Assembly (NCBI RefSeq): GCF_024662235.1
Contig: NZ_CP096276.1
Coordinates: 248,001-312,000 of the forward strand
DNA: 64,000 bases
Reading direction: 5' to 3'
Source of the DNA: Pimelobacter simplex
GTDB taxonomy: Bacteria > Actinomycetota > Actinomycetes > Propionibacteriales > Nocardioidaceae
Below the pieces are notes generated by a model. The model saw only the letters and a list, made by a program, of their open reading frames with translations. It made no database searches and had not been told where the DNA came from. The translations under genes and the position numbers were made by a program. Every line of letters starts with the position of its first letter. The first letter of the stretch is position 1. Shown in pieces: positions 7,765 through 15,869 of this stretch.

Positions 7765-8823
7765 TCACGGCACCCACACCGGCATCAGGGGCGCGTGCCG
7801 CGCGGTAGGGCGAGGACGACGACCGCGCGGACGGTACTGCGCCAGGTCCGAGACGTCCGTCCCGAAGCGGGCGCACGTGTCGAGGTACTCGCGTCGGCAC
7901 CGCTCGATCGCGCGGGTGCGGGCGCTGCCGAAGAAGTCCGCCCAGGTCAGCCGGGACACGCCGGTCTTGAAGCCGGTCACGAAGTCCTGGCGCAGCTTCT
8001 CGTCCCAGAGGACGTCGGCGGGCGACCGGGATGCCAGACCGCCCTCGCCCACCGGGATCAGCTTGGCCTTGCCGTCGACCTCGAAGAAGTGGCGCCCCAG
8101 CCGGAGGTCGCACCAGGCCGTACGGCCCCCGGCGGTCAGCCCGAACTGCTGCTGAGGGACGCCGAACCCGAGCTCGCTCACGAGGTCTCGTCCGAGTGTC
8201 TCCGCGACCGAGTCGCTCGATGCCGAAGCCGAGTGGGTGACGGCGCGGGCGACGGTCGAGTACGGCCAGAAGGTCATGACCCCGAGGGCGCTCTCGAGGT
8301 CGGCCCGGGTGGCGCCTTCGCGCAGCGCCGAGTCGGCCGCCACGAGACCCGAGCGGTAGCCCTGCTCGCGCGCGATGTCGAGCGCCGTCCGTGCTGGACC
8401 GAGCAAGGACACCCCCTGCGCCGTGGTGACGTCCTCGGCGCGGTACGGCGCCAGGTGGTGCTTGACGCCGTGCCTGAGGTGCGAGCCGACGACGCCGGGG
8501 CGGGTGAGGTGCGTGAACGGCCGCGCCTCGTGGAGCACCCCGAGATCCAGCAGGTAGGCAGCCGAGTGATGACTCAGCACGTGGGGCGCGCTGACCCGGA
8601 GGCTCGCCGCGCGGTCGGCGAGCAGCCGTCGTTGCGCATGGCTCGTGAGGAGCGCGACGTAGGCCGACTCCGCATAGACGCCGCGCCTGACCGCCGTCCA
8701 CCGCCGGGACCGGGCCAGCCGGTCGATCTCGTCCCGGGACATCCCGGAGCAGATCGCCTGCTGGCGCGTGATCAGGCCCCACTGGGCGCTCATGTGCCCG
8801 ATGGTCTGTGCGTTCACGGGCAT
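7765..8823 (-). CDS. AbiEi-like winged-helix protein with nuclease-like C-terminus
   Basis: Protein of 352 residues. The N-terminus (MSAQWGLITRQQAICSGMSR, RWTAVRRGVYAE) matches the AbiEi antitoxin-type winged helix. The C-terminal half has a DLRLG...FFEVDGKAK pattern resembling the PD-(D/E)xK/DUF559 fold, followed by WDEKLRQDFV. No AbiEii-type nucleotidyltransferase toxin gene lies next to it. I chose ATG 8823 because the family N-terminus starts soon after; the open frame to 9012 runs into the palindrome. Such orphan genes are common in actinobacteria, and function is unproven. Flanking palindromes suggest movement as a unit or insulation by terminators. Confidence 0.7.
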   Translation of the reverse strand: MPVNAQTIGHMSAQWGLITRQQAICSGMSRDEIDRLARSRRWTAVRRGVYAESAYVALLTSHAQRRLLADRAASLRVSAPHVLSHHSAAYLLDLGVLHEARPFTHLTRPGVVGSHLRHGVKHHLAPYRAEDVTTAQGVSLLGPARTALDIAREQGYRSGLVAADSALREGATRADLESALGVMTFWPYSTVARAVTHSASASSDSVAETLGRDLVSELGFGVPQQQFGLTAGGRTAWCDLRLGRHFFEVDGKAKLIPVGEGGLASRSPADVLWDEKLRQDFVTGFKTGVSRLTWADFFGSARTRAIERCRREYLDTCARFGTDVSDLAQYRPRGRRPRPTARHAPLMPVWVP

Positions 8824-8939
8824 CGAGTGTGCGGGCCGCCTGCGTTGACGCCGCACGGGTGCGCCGGGCCTGTTGATGAGCGCTGTGGAGAGCGCGGGGT
8901 GTGGATGCTTCGTGTCGCATCCGCATACGCGGCGGCGGC

Positions 8940-8980
8940 GCATCCCGGCGGCGCATCCCCGCCGGTGCATCCCCGCCGGC
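8940..8980. repeat. Short tandem repeat, GCATCCCCGCCGG unit
   Basis: Two near-identical 14-bp units (8953-8966 and 8967-8980, GCATCCCCGCCGGT/C) follow a 13-bp degenerate unit (8940-8952). It lies just upstream of palindrome B. Confidence 0.7.
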
Positions 8981-8994
8981 GCCGCGCGGTGGGC

Positions 8995-9106
8995 GGGTAA
9001 CACGCTGTCCACCGGAGTACGCGCCGCTTGTTGTCCCTTCCACGCCGCTGCAACGGCGTGGAAGCAACGACATCCGGCGCGAACCTCGGTGGACAGCGTG
9101 TTACCC
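8995..9106. repeat. Large palindromic element, copy B
   Basis: A 112-bp palindrome on one axis. The outer arms are 20 bp and perfect (8995-9014 with 9087-9106, starting GGGTAACACGCTGTCC). Inner arms in register include 9020-9026 with 9075-9081 and 9037-9047 with 9054-9064, leaving a small apical loop. The outer 18 bp match copy A, while the inside differs in sequence but keeps the paired structure. Such covariation between copies suggests that the folded form is conserved. Confidence 0.85.
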
Positions 9107-9191
9107 CGCCGCGGCGGCCACGAGGCCGAGCCGGGCGTGCCGACGAGCCGGGCCGTACGGCGTCGGCGGGACGCCGTAGGCTGGTCGGAGC

Positions 9192-11624
9192 ATGACTACG
9201 ACGCCTCCGGCCCTCACCGCAGACCAGCTCCTCGAGGGCCTCAACGACCCTCAGCGCGAGGCGGTGAAGCACGAGGGCGTGCCCCTGCTCGTCGTCGCCG
9301 GCGCCGGCTCGGGCAAGACCCGGGTGCTGACCCGCCGGATCGCGTGGACCATCGCGGTCCGCAAGGCCCACCCGGGCTCGATCCTGGCGATCACCTTCAC
9401 CAACAAGGCCGCGGCCGAGATGAAGGAGCGCGTCTCCGAGCTCGTCGGCAACCGCGCCCGGCTGATGTGGGTGAGCACCTTCCACTCGGCGTGCGTGCGG
9501 ATCCTGCGCAAGGAGGTCGAGCACCTCGGCTACGAGCGGGTGAAGTCGAACTTCTCCATCTACGACGCCCAGGACCAGAAGCGGCTCATCCAGCTCGTCT
9601 GCAGCGACCTCGAGCTCGACCCGCGGCGCTTCCAGCCGGGCCCGATCCTGCACTGGATCAGCAACCACAAGAACGAGCTGCGCGATCCGGACGAGGTCGC
9701 CGCCGAGGTCCGCAACTCCGTCGACGAGGCTTATGCGACGGCGTACAAGGCCTACCAGCGGCGGCTGCGCGAGGCCAACGCCTTCGACTTCGACGACCTC
9801 ATCATGGAGACGGTGCGGCTCTTCCAGCTCAAGCCCGAGATCCGCGAGACCTACCGGCGCCGGTTCCGGCACGTGCTGGTCGACGAGTACCAGGACACCA
9901 ACCACGCGCAGTACTCCCTGATCCACCAGCTCTGCGGCCAGCAGCTCGAGGAGCACGACGAGACCACCCTCGACGGCCTGCCCGCCGACCGGGTGCCGCC
10001 GGCCGAGCTGATGGTGGTCGGTGACGCGGACCAGTCGATCTACGCCTTCCGGGGCGCCGACATCCGCAACATCATGGACTTCGAGAAGGACTTCCCCGAC
10101 GCGCGCACGATCCTGCTGGAGCAGAACTACCGCTCCACCCAGACGATCCTCACCGCCGCCAACGCGGTGATCGAGCGCAACGAGAGCCGCAAGCCCAAGC
10201 GGCTGTGGTCCGACGCGGGCGACGGCGACAAGATCGTCGGCTACGTCGCCGACACCGAGCACGACGAGGCCCGGTTCGTCTCGACCGAGATCGACGAGCT
10301 GACCGACAAGGGGGTCAAGCCCTCCGACGTCGCGGTCTTCTACCGGACCAACGCGCAGTCGCGCGTGTTCGAGGAGATCTTCATCCGCACCGGGCTGCCC
10401 TACAAGGTCGTGGGCGGCGTGCGGTTCTACGAGCGCCGCGAGATCCGCGACGCCCTGGCGTACCTGCGGATGCTGGTCAACCCCGACGACCAGGTCTCGC
10501 TGCGCCGCATCCTCAACACCCCCAAGCGCGGCATCGGCGACCGCGCGGTCCTCGCGATCACGATGTTCGCCGAGCGCGACCGACTGACCTTCTGGGAGGC
10601 GCTGCAGCGCGCCGGCGAGGCCCCCGGCCTGGCCACCCGCAGCCAGACCAACATCGAGGGCTTCGTCAGCCTCGTGCAGGACCTCCAGCAGATGGTCGCC
10701 GCGGGGGAGCGCCCCGACGTCATCCTGGAGACCGTCCTCGACCGCTCCGGCTACCTCGCCAGCCTCGAGGGTTCCGACGATCCCCAGGACGCCACCCGCG
10801 TCGAGAACCTCGGCGAGCTCGTCGCCGTGGCCCGCGAGTTCGCCGAGGACCCCGTCGCCGGTCCCTCCGCCGACCCCGCCGACGTCGACGCCGGCACCGT
10901 CGAGCCCGGCCTGGCCGACTTCCTCGAGCGGGTCGCCCTCGTCGCCGACTCCGACCAGATCCCCGACGCCCCCGAGGACGACCCCGACGCCCCGCCGGAC
11001 CAGGGCGTGGTCACCCTGATGACCCTCCACACGGCCAAGGGCCTGGAGTTCCCGGTCGTCTTCCTCACCGGCATGGAGGACGGCGTCTTCCCCCACTCCC
11101 GGGCCCTCGGCGACCGCCCCGAGCTCGAGGAGGAGCGCCGCCTGGCGTACGTCGGCATCACCCGCGCCCGCCAGCGCCTCTACATCTCGCGCGCCGTCGT
11201 CCGCTCCGCCTGGGGCGCGCCGGCCCACAACCCCGGCTCCCGCTTCCTCAACGAGCTGCCCATCGACCTCGTCGACTGGCGCCGTACCGAGGCCGACCAG
11301 ACCCGGTGGTCGCGGCCGTCGTACGACGGGTACGGGTCGGGTGGCGGCGACCAGGGCGGCGGCCAGCGCCTCGGCGCCCCCACCGCCGCCGGCCGCCGCA
11401 ACTTCAGCTCGGCGGCCGCCCGCGCCGACGCCGCTGCCAAGTCCAAGCCCTCGCGCCCCATCCCCGTCCTCGCCCCCGGCGACAAGGTCACCCACGACTC
11501 CTTCGGCCTCGGCACCGTGGTGTCGGTCGAGGGCGCCGCGGAGAAGTCGGTCGCGTCGATCGACTTCGGGTCGGACGGGGTGAAGCGGCTGCTGCTGCGG
11601 TACGCGCCGGTCGAGAAGCTCTAG
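9192..11624 (+). CDS. pcrA: ATP-dependent 3'-5' DNA helicase UvrD/PcrA
   Basis: SF1 helicase of 810 residues, the usual length. It acts in nucleotide excision repair and in clearing proteins from DNA. Motifs in order: Walker A (GAGSGKTRVLTRR), Ia (ITFTNKAAAEM), Walker B (VLVDEYQDTN), III (VGDADQSIYAFRGAD), IV (LEQNYRS), V (TLHTAKGLEFPVVFL) and VI (EERRLAYVGITRARQRLYIS). A glycine-rich linker leads to a C-terminal domain (PGDKVTHDSFGLGTVVSVEG) of the type that binds RNA polymerase in PcrA. The preceding TAGGCT hexamer (9177-9182) may give a near-leaderless transcript. The stop overlaps the convergent gene by 3 bp. M. tuberculosis uvrD1 has the same neighbours. Confidence 0.96.
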   Translation: MTTTPPALTADQLLEGLNDPQREAVKHEGVPLLVVAGAGSGKTRVLTRRIAWTIAVRKAHPGSILAITFTNKAAAEMKERVSELVGNRARLMWVSTFHSACVRILRKEVEHLGYERVKSNFSIYDAQDQKRLIQLVCSDLELDPRRFQPGPILHWISNHKNELRDPDEVAAEVRNSVDEAYATAYKAYQRRLREANAFDFDDLIMETVRLFQLKPEIRETYRRRFRHVLVDEYQDTNHAQYSLIHQLCGQQLEEHDETTLDGLPADRVPPAELMVVGDADQSIYAFRGADIRNIMDFEKDFPDARTILLEQNYRSTQTILTAANAVIERNESRKPKRLWSDAGDGDKIVGYVADTEHDEARFVSTEIDELTDKGVKPSDVAVFYRTNAQSRVFEEIFIRTGLPYKVVGGVRFYERREIRDALAYLRMLVNPDDQVSLRRILNTPKRGIGDRAVLAITMFAERDRLTFWEALQRAGEAPGLATRSQTNIEGFVSLVQDLQQMVAAGERPDVILETVLDRSGYLASLEGSDDPQDATRVENLGELVAVAREFAEDPVAGPSADPADVDAGTVEPGLADFLERVALVADSDQIPDAPEDDPDAPPDQGVVTLMTLHTAKGLEFPVVFLTGMEDGVFPHSRALGDRPELEEERRLAYVGITRARQRLYISRAVVRSAWGAPAHNPGSRFLNELPIDLVDWRRTEADQTRWSRPSYDGYGSGGGDQGGGQRLGAPTAAGRRNFSSAAARADAAAKSKPSRPIPVLAPGDKVTHDSFGLGTVVSVEGAAEKSVASIDFGSDGVKRLLLRYAPVEKL

Positions 11625-12007
11625 GACTCCCCGAACCGCACCTGGAGCAGGCTGCGCGGCGTCTTGCCGTGCCGCTCGCGGTAGGCCGTGATGATCTCGT
11701 CGGTCGTGTCCTCGCCGGCGTGCAGCCGGACCAGGTAGGGCACCAGCCAGTGCAGGTCGGCCGCGTCGAACTCGGTCGCGAACCGCGGGTCGAGGCCGGT
11801 GCGGTCGTCGTCGAGCACGTCGGTCAGCGGCACCTGACCGCCGGCGTTGGCCGCGTGCGGACCGATGGAGAAGGAGACCCGGGACGCGGCCCCGTCCGGG
11901 TGCAGGGCGACCTCGACCGGGTGCGGGTACGGGCCGGGACCGGTGCGGGCCACCACGAGGAACTCCAGCGGCTGCTCGGCCTGGTCGTGGCCTGTGCGCT
12001 TCGTCAT
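11621..12007 (-). CDS. Hypothetical protein, unknown function
   Basis: Protein of 128 residues, acidic and soluble, without a signal peptide or membrane segment. It has an N-terminal mixed-charge strand region (LEFLVVARTGPGPYPHPVEV) and a helical C-terminal part ending in SLLQVRFGES. The stop codon overlaps the end of pcrA on the opposite strand. It is the last gene of a minus-strand run beginning at 15784. Family not recognised. Confidence 0.6.
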   Translation of the reverse strand: MTKRTGHDQAEQPLEFLVVARTGPGPYPHPVEVALHPDGAASRVSFSIGPHAANAGGQVPLTDVLDDDRTGLDPRFATEFDAADLHWLVPYLVRLHAGEDTTDEIITAYRERHGKTPRSLLQVRFGES

Positions 12008-12017
12008 CTGCGGCCGC

Positions 12018-12515
12018 CTAGCGATCTGCCCGCTCGAAGACGTGGAGCTCCACGCCCTCCCAGGCGACGGCGTCCGGCAGCGCCGGGCCCAGGTCCCCGG
12101 AGAGCCGGAGGATCGTGGCGAGCGCGCCGTTGCACAGGTCGAGCCACCGGTCCGCGGAGATCGGGCGCCTGCCCTCGAACGCGTCCGGCGTACCGTCGTC
12201 GAGCCAGACCCCGGCCGTGGCGTTGACCGAGAACCGCCGGGTGAGGGCGGCGCGCGTCCAGCGCCCGTAGGCGAACATGTCGTTCGCGGACAGCGCCGTC
12301 AGCAGCCGGAGATCGGGCCACTCGGTGAACCGGTGGTAGCGCCGGTGCAGGATCGCGGGGTCGTAGAGGTGGGCGTCGCGGGTGGCGATGAGGATGCCGT
12401 CGTCGAACACGCCGATCGCCGGGCGCTCGCGCGGCGCGACCTCGTCGGCCGCGGCGGCCGGCGCGGCACGGGTGAGGTCGACGGTGCCGCTCGCCGAGCT
12501 CGGTGCGCCGGCCAT
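12018..12515 (-). CDS. Hypothetical protein coupled to the 1,089-residue gene
   Basis: Protein of 165 residues, soluble. The start ATG shares one base with the stop of the large upstream gene (TGATG), so it is translated by re-initiation and the two probably work together. Visible features are an Ala-rich N-terminus, a strand IGVFDDGILIATRDAHLYDP, and a motif RYHRFTEWPDLRLLTALSAN. The C-terminal part is rich in Trp and Leu (RWLDLCNGALATILRL). No known domain recognised. Context may suggest a two-protein unit such as effector plus accessory protein; this is inference. Confidence 0.6.
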   Translation of the reverse strand: MAGAPSSASGTVDLTRAAPAAAADEVAPRERPAIGVFDDGILIATRDAHLYDPAILHRRYHRFTEWPDLRLLTALSANDMFAYGRWTRAALTRRFSVNATAGVWLDDGTPDAFEGRRPISADRWLDLCNGALATILRLSGDLGPALPDAVAWEGVELHVFERADR

Positions 12516-15500
12516 CAGTCGTCGATCTCCAGGCCGCGCTCGCGCAGTGACCGGAGCGTCGCGGCGTCGGGCGTGAGGGAGATGAAGTCGATGCTCTGGA
12601 GGTGGGGGAGCAGGTCGAGGTCGTCCCAGGAGCCGATGTCGAAGGCGTCGTCCTCGCCGTCCCAGTGGGGTGCGATCTCCTGGTAGATCTCGTTGCCCGC
12701 GTCCACCACGAGGTCGCGCACCTGCGCGGCCAGTGCCGCGTCGATCGGGAGCTGCGCGAACCAGGCCAGGACCTCCGGGATCGGTGCCGTGCCCTCGGTG
12801 GCGAGGTCGATGGAGCGGTCGGCGTACGACTGCACGAACGCGGTGAGGGAGAACCGCGGCTCGAGGATCCCCTGCTGGTACATCAGCTCGTCGATCACGG
12901 CGAGCTTGAGGTTGAGGTCGGTGAACACCAGGGGAGTGCCGGACGCCTCGACCGGCTCGACCGGCTCGACCGCGTCCCGGGCGTCGCCGCGGTACGCCGC
13001 GCGGAGCACGGCCTCCAGCGGCTCGCGATCGGCCGGGTCCAGGCCACGGCGGGCCAGCTGGTCGAACGGATCGACCCCGGAGACGCTGCCGGTCAGGCCC
13101 GGGCCCGGTGTCGCGCCGGCCAGGAGCAGCCGGTGCAGCAGGGGCGCGTCGTCGCCGTCGAGGGTCGGGTTCTCGAGGAGCACGTTGACGGGGGTGAGGA
13201 ACGAGAGCTGGACCGACGCGTCGAGCCGCTGCTGGAGCAGCCAGCCGGCGATCTCGCGGCGGTGGCGCGGCACCGGGTTGCTGAGCGCCGCGTCGAGCAG
13301 GTACCGGCCGCCCGGTGAGTCCACGATCACGTCGAGCAGCTCGTTGAGCGAGCCGGTCAGCGCCCGGCGGTGGCAGGTGTCGAGGGCGGCGATGGCCCGC
13401 TGTGCCTCGGCGGGGTCGACCGGGCGCTCGAGGACGTGGCTCGCGTAGCGCACGTCGGCCAGCTCGTCGGCCGTACGCCGCTCGGGCTCGCCGGCCCGGA
13501 CGACCCACTGGAGCTGCGGTACGCCGATCGCCTCGGAATGGAGGATCGCCAGCGGGCTCGGGGCGTCCTCGGTGAGCAGCGCGGCGCGGGTCCGGCGCAG
13601 CATGCCCTCGGAGGCCCGCCAGTCGAGGTCGTCGCACCACAGGACCGCGTGCACCACCGGCAGCGTGGTGGCCGCGCCGTCCACCTCGCCGGCCACCACC
13701 TCGTACAGCCCGGCCGGGTCGCGCCCGGCGACGAGCGAGAGCAGGTCGTCCGGTACGCCGGCGAACAGCTCGGCCTGGTCGGCGAAGCCCGTCGTGAGCG
13801 AGCCGTCCACGGGGTAGGACAGGAGCAGGCCGCGCCCGTCGTGGGTGAAGTGCCAGACCCACCAGTGGTCGCCGGCGCGCAGCCGCCCGCGCACCGCGTC
13901 GGGCACGAGGTCCAGTCCCTCCAGCGGCGGGCCGTCCCAGGCGAGCGGGTGCACGGCGCTCGGCGCCGGCACCGGCTCCACGGAGTCGGGTGCCACGGCG
14001 GCGATCGCCGCGAGCTCGCTGATCACCCGCGTTCGGTGGCGCAGCTCCCACCGGCGGGTGCCGTGCAGGACGTCGAGCACCGCATCGGCGCGCGCGAGCA
14101 GCACGATCACCACCGGTTGGGTGCCGAAGTCCGCCTTCGGGTCAGGGACACCGGCCAGCAGGAGCACCGCGTTCCCCTCGACCCACCACAGGGGCGCGGT
14201 GGGCAGGCCCGTGGCGCGCATCTCGCGGGTCACCGGGCTGCGGCGCACCACGCCGGTGTCCGGGTCGTGGACGGTCATCTCGGACGCCGGGCCCCAGCGT
14301 GCGCTCATCGTCTCGATCAGCCGCTGGGACCAGCCCTCGAGCGCGTCGGCCGTCCACGGCTCGCTCGTCGCGATGATCGCCGACAGCGTCCGCGCGTCCC
14401 CGCGGCCGCTGAGCTCGCGACCGCCGACCGAGAAGGTGCGATCGCCCCAGGCGACGGTGGCCGGGTTCTGCTCCCACCACGCCGCGCTCGCCCGCTCGAC
14501 CTGGTCGACGAGCTCGTCGAGCCCCGCGTTGCGCGGGATGCCGTAACCGAGCCGGGCGTCGTCGCCGGGCCGGGGCTGCTCGTCGTACGGACAGGCGGCG
14601 AAGACCTGCTCGACCTGCTCCCGGCGACTCGTGCCCGGGTCGGCGAAGTCGTCGAGCGAGAACGCCGAGCCCAGCCGGTACGGCCGGCGCAGCGCCGTGC
14701 TGAACCCGAAGTCGTCCATGCCGAAGCCGTTCTGGTGCCCCACCTCGGTGAGGCTGCCCGGCACGTGCCAGTGCGCGCCGTCGAACCACGCGACCCCGGA
14801 GATCAGCGGCACCGGCCGCCCGCCGAGGACCCGGAGCTCCAGGAGCTGCTCGGCCACCTCGCCCCGGGCGTTCTCGCCCCGGGCCGCGACCAGGTCCCGC
14901 AGGTCGTCCGGTACGCCGCCGAGCAGGCGCGCCACGAGCGTCTCCAGCGCCTCGGCCAGCGCGGTCTCGCGGCCCTCGGGGCCCTCGCCGGCGAGCTCGG
15001 CGTGGTCCTCGAGGAACTGGGCCGGGGCGTCCGTGGCGAACGCGCAGCTCGGGTCCTGGAGGAGGAGCAGCGCCCGCCCGTCGTCGGTGAAGATCCAGAC
15101 GGTCGTCGTCCCGTTGCGCGCCTGCAGGCCGAACCGCGACGCCGCGACCGGGGTGTCGCGCAGCCGGACCTCCCCCTCGTCGAACATCGCGCTCATCAGC
15201 CAGGCCCGCCGCCGCAGCTCGAGCGGCTGCTCGCCGAGCATGAGGAGCTCGTGCACGGTGTCGTCCTCGTCGACGAGCGCGCTCATGCTGCCCAGCGCGT
15301 ACTCCCGCGGCAGCACCAGCAGGATCTGGCGCAGCATGCTCGTGCCCGGCTCGCTGTCCCAGTCGGTCATCAGCGCGCAGAAGAGCTCGCCGCGATCCCA
15401 CAGCTCGGCCTCGGGCATCCGGACCGCCACCATCAGGTAGTCGAGGATGCCCTCGGGCTCCTGCTCCTCGCCGACCAGGCGCGGTGTACGCCGCTGCGGG

Positions 15501-15784
15501 TCGCCCCACCCCTCGCGCAGGACCCGGCGCACGCCCTCGGTCCAGGTGGACGCGCGCTGCGCATAGCCGCCGTGGCCGTCCGTGGGGTCCTCGCCCGGGT
15601 CGTAACCGCCCATCGGCAGGATCCAGACACCCTGGGCCGCGTCGCCGTCGACGCCCTCGAAGCTGAACTCGTCCTCCGGCTCGTGCTCGAGGAGGTGGGC
15701 GACGAGGCGGTCGCAGAAGCCGGGCACCTCGTCGAGCCCGAACGGCGGCAGGAAGATCGGCAGGTCGTCGTCGTCCGCGGTCAC
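12515..15784 (-). CDS. Large multidomain protein with DUF6892-like C-terminus
   Basis: Protein of 1,089 residues, acidic, with no signal peptide or membrane helix. It contains an internal duplication: residues about 225-345 (VWIFTDDGRALLLLQD, LGGVPDDLRDLVA, ISGVAWFDGAHWH) match residues about 638-725 (VWHFTHDGRGLLLSYP, FAGVPDDLLSLVA, VHAVLWCDDLDWR). The last ~130 residues (VFTDLNLKLAVIDELMYQQG, APHWDGEDDAFDIGSWDDLD) resemble DUF6892, a domain of unknown role. The stop overlaps the start of the small downstream gene. Repeated D/E-rich, WD-containing modules recall bacterial immunity-type proteins, but no toxin neighbour is visible. Confidence 0.65.
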   Translation of the reverse strand: MTADDDDLPIFLPPFGLDEVPGFCDRLVAHLLEHEPEDEFSFEGVDGDAAQGVWILPMGGYDPGEDPTDGHGGYAQRASTWTEGVRRVLREGWGDPQRRTPRLVGEEQEPEGILDYLMVAVRMPEAELWDRGELFCALMTDWDSEPGTSMLRQILLVLPREYALGSMSALVDEDDTVHELLMLGEQPLELRRRAWLMSAMFDEGEVRLRDTPVAASRFGLQARNGTTTVWIFTDDGRALLLLQDPSCAFATDAPAQFLEDHAELAGEGPEGRETALAEALETLVARLLGGVPDDLRDLVAARGENARGEVAEQLLELRVLGGRPVPLISGVAWFDGAHWHVPGSLTEVGHQNGFGMDDFGFSTALRRPYRLGSAFSLDDFADPGTSRREQVEQVFAACPYDEQPRPGDDARLGYGIPRNAGLDELVDQVERASAAWWEQNPATVAWGDRTFSVGGRELSGRGDARTLSAIIATSEPWTADALEGWSQRLIETMSARWGPASEMTVHDPDTGVVRRSPVTREMRATGLPTAPLWWVEGNAVLLLAGVPDPKADFGTQPVVIVLLARADAVLDVLHGTRRWELRHRTRVISELAAIAAVAPDSVEPVPAPSAVHPLAWDGPPLEGLDLVPDAVRGRLRAGDHWWVWHFTHDGRGLLLSYPVDGSLTTGFADQAELFAGVPDDLLSLVAGRDPAGLYEVVAGEVDGAATTLPVVHAVLWCDDLDWRASEGMLRRTRAALLTEDAPSPLAILHSEAIGVPQLQWVVRAGEPERRTADELADVRYASHVLERPVDPAEAQRAIAALDTCHRRALTGSLNELLDVIVDSPGGRYLLDAALSNPVPRHRREIAGWLLQQRLDASVQLSFLTPVNVLLENPTLDGDDAPLLHRLLLAGATPGPGLTGSVSGVDPFDQLARRGLDPADREPLEAVLRAAYRGDARDAVEPVEPVEASGTPLVFTDLNLKLAVIDELMYQQGILEPRFSLTAFVQSYADRSIDLATEGTAPIPEVLAWFAQLPIDAALAAQVRDLVVDAGNEIYQEIAPHWDGEDDAFDIGSWDDLDLLPHLQSIDFISLTPDAATLRSLRERGLEIDD

Positions 15785-15869
15785 GCTCGCGAGGCTAGCC
15801 GCGCCGGGGAGGGGGCCGAACCACGGAATCCGCGGACCGGCCGCTCAGGTCAGATCCGGTCAGGTGAGG

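Larger units (their letters stand above)
8824..9191. other. Intergenic region with short tandem repeats and palindrome B
   Basis: No gene is supported in this 368-bp stretch, which separates the AbiEi-like gene from pcrA. It contains a short GC-rich tandem array (8940-8980) and the second large palindrome (8995-9106). Near its right end is a TAGGCT hexamer (9177-9182), probably the pcrA -10 element. Confidence 0.7.

Noticed and set aside
8824-9012. 189-bp N-terminal extension of the AbiEi-like gene
   Set aside because: It would start inside palindrome B and encode Arg/Cys/His-rich sequence without similarity to the family.
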